From JABWBJ01 sp035646395 (GTDB lineage Bacteria > Gemmatimonadota > Gemmatimonadetes > Gemmatimonadales > Gemmatimonadaceae): DNA of 14,657 bases. Shown piece after piece: positions 14,472 to 14,657 of the stretch (its first letter is position 1; each line of letters starts with the position of its first letter). The notes under the pieces were generated by a model. It ran no database searches. It was not told the DNA's origin and saw only the letters and a list, made by a program, of their open reading frames with translations. Made by a program: the position numbers and the translations under genes. The stretch is from positions 1-14,657 of the forward strand of contig DASRPK010000012.1 in the NCBI GenBank assembly GCA_035646395.1, given 5' to 3'.

Positions 14472-14479
14472 GCCTAACA
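14472..14479. repeat. GCCTAACA, one-base variant of the octamer
   Basis: This intergenic copy sits between two small hairpins (14452-14469 and 14481-14495). Confidence 0.45.
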
Positions 14480-14622
14480 ACCCGATCACGTCGGGCCGTG
14501 CTGCACCCACGGCATCATATGCGCCACGCGCGCCAGCATGAACACGTCTACTCGGCATCCCCGGCATCGAGTCTCCGCCGGGAATTCCGCCACGCAGGTC
14601 TACGCGGCACCAGGAGCTCTCA

Positions 14623-14657
14623 ATGGAGAATGACATGTCATACAGGTTCATCGCACT
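14623..14657 (+). CDS. Start of an unidentified gene, cut by the right edge
   Basis: An ATG at 14623 with AGGAG six bases upstream opens a frame reading MENDMSYRFIA to the window edge. A second in-frame ATG at 14635 has its own GGAG six bases upstream. Two well-placed starts in one frame make a real gene likely, but eleven residues are too few to say what it is. Confidence 0.45.
   Translation, partial: MENDMSYRFIA

Larger units (their letters stand above)
14208..14622. other. 415-base intergenic region
   Basis: I see no gene on either strand; the open frames here lack ribosome-binding sites and recognisable content. The region holds the hairpin at 14452-14469, the octamer variant at 14472-14479, and a small hairpin CCCGA/TCGGG (14481-14495). 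The promoter of the gene starting near 14623 should be here but I cannot place it. Confidence 0.5.

Overview
The window looks like G+C-rich chromosome from a Gram-negative bacterium, most likely a soil Gemmatimonadota or a close relative. The basis is an Omp85-type outer-membrane barrel, an OmpA-like lipoprotein, other lipoprotein signals, a secreted M14 peptidase with Gly/Arg-rich inserts, and the overall G+C-rich codon use. The lineage is inferred from style rather than from a marker gene. I see no rRNA, tRNA, transposase, integrase or CRISPR array.

Layout. (1) 1-1881, minus strand: a secreted M14 zinc carboxypeptidase cut by the left edge. (2) 2020-4724: a group of small envelope and stress-type genes. 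A GlsB/YeaQ-like membrane protein and a CsbD-like protein run leftwards. A two-helix membrane protein, an lmo0937-type mini membrane protein, a glycine-zipper OmpA lipoprotein and an exported membrane protein run rightwards. (3) 4725-5285: no confident gene, but three consecutive RNA-type hairpins lead into (4) a NarL-type response regulator at 5286-6086. (5) 6118-11744, minus strand: a tightly packed four-gene operon. In transcription order it encodes a DUF4956 membrane protein, an SdiA-regulated-like beta-propeller lipoprotein, an 871-residue protein joining a kinase-like N-terminal region to an Omp85 barrel, and a purple-acid-phosphatase-like metallophosphoesterase. The first two junctions are 4-base ATGA overlaps and the third has a 10-base gap. 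(6) 11932-12729, minus strand: an uncharacterised protein with a HEPN-style Rx4H motif. (7) 13014-14207, plus strand: a PAS-domain histidine kinase. (8) A gene-poor tail, with the first codons of another gene at the right edge.

The most interesting unit is the operon in (5). It combines a predicted phosphotransferase-like domain anchored in the outer membrane, a secreted phosphoesterase, and a DUF4956 protein, a family I recall as a neighbour of polyphosphate-polymerase (VTC) and CotH-kinase genes. A phosphorylation or phosphate-handling system at the cell surface is a reasonable hypothesis, but it rests on motifs read by eye.

A second genome-scale signal is the octamer CGTTAGGC/GCCTAACG. 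It occurs eight times exactly and once with one change, and most copies lie at gene boundaries. It resembles the core of integron attC sites, but complete attC pairs are not seen.
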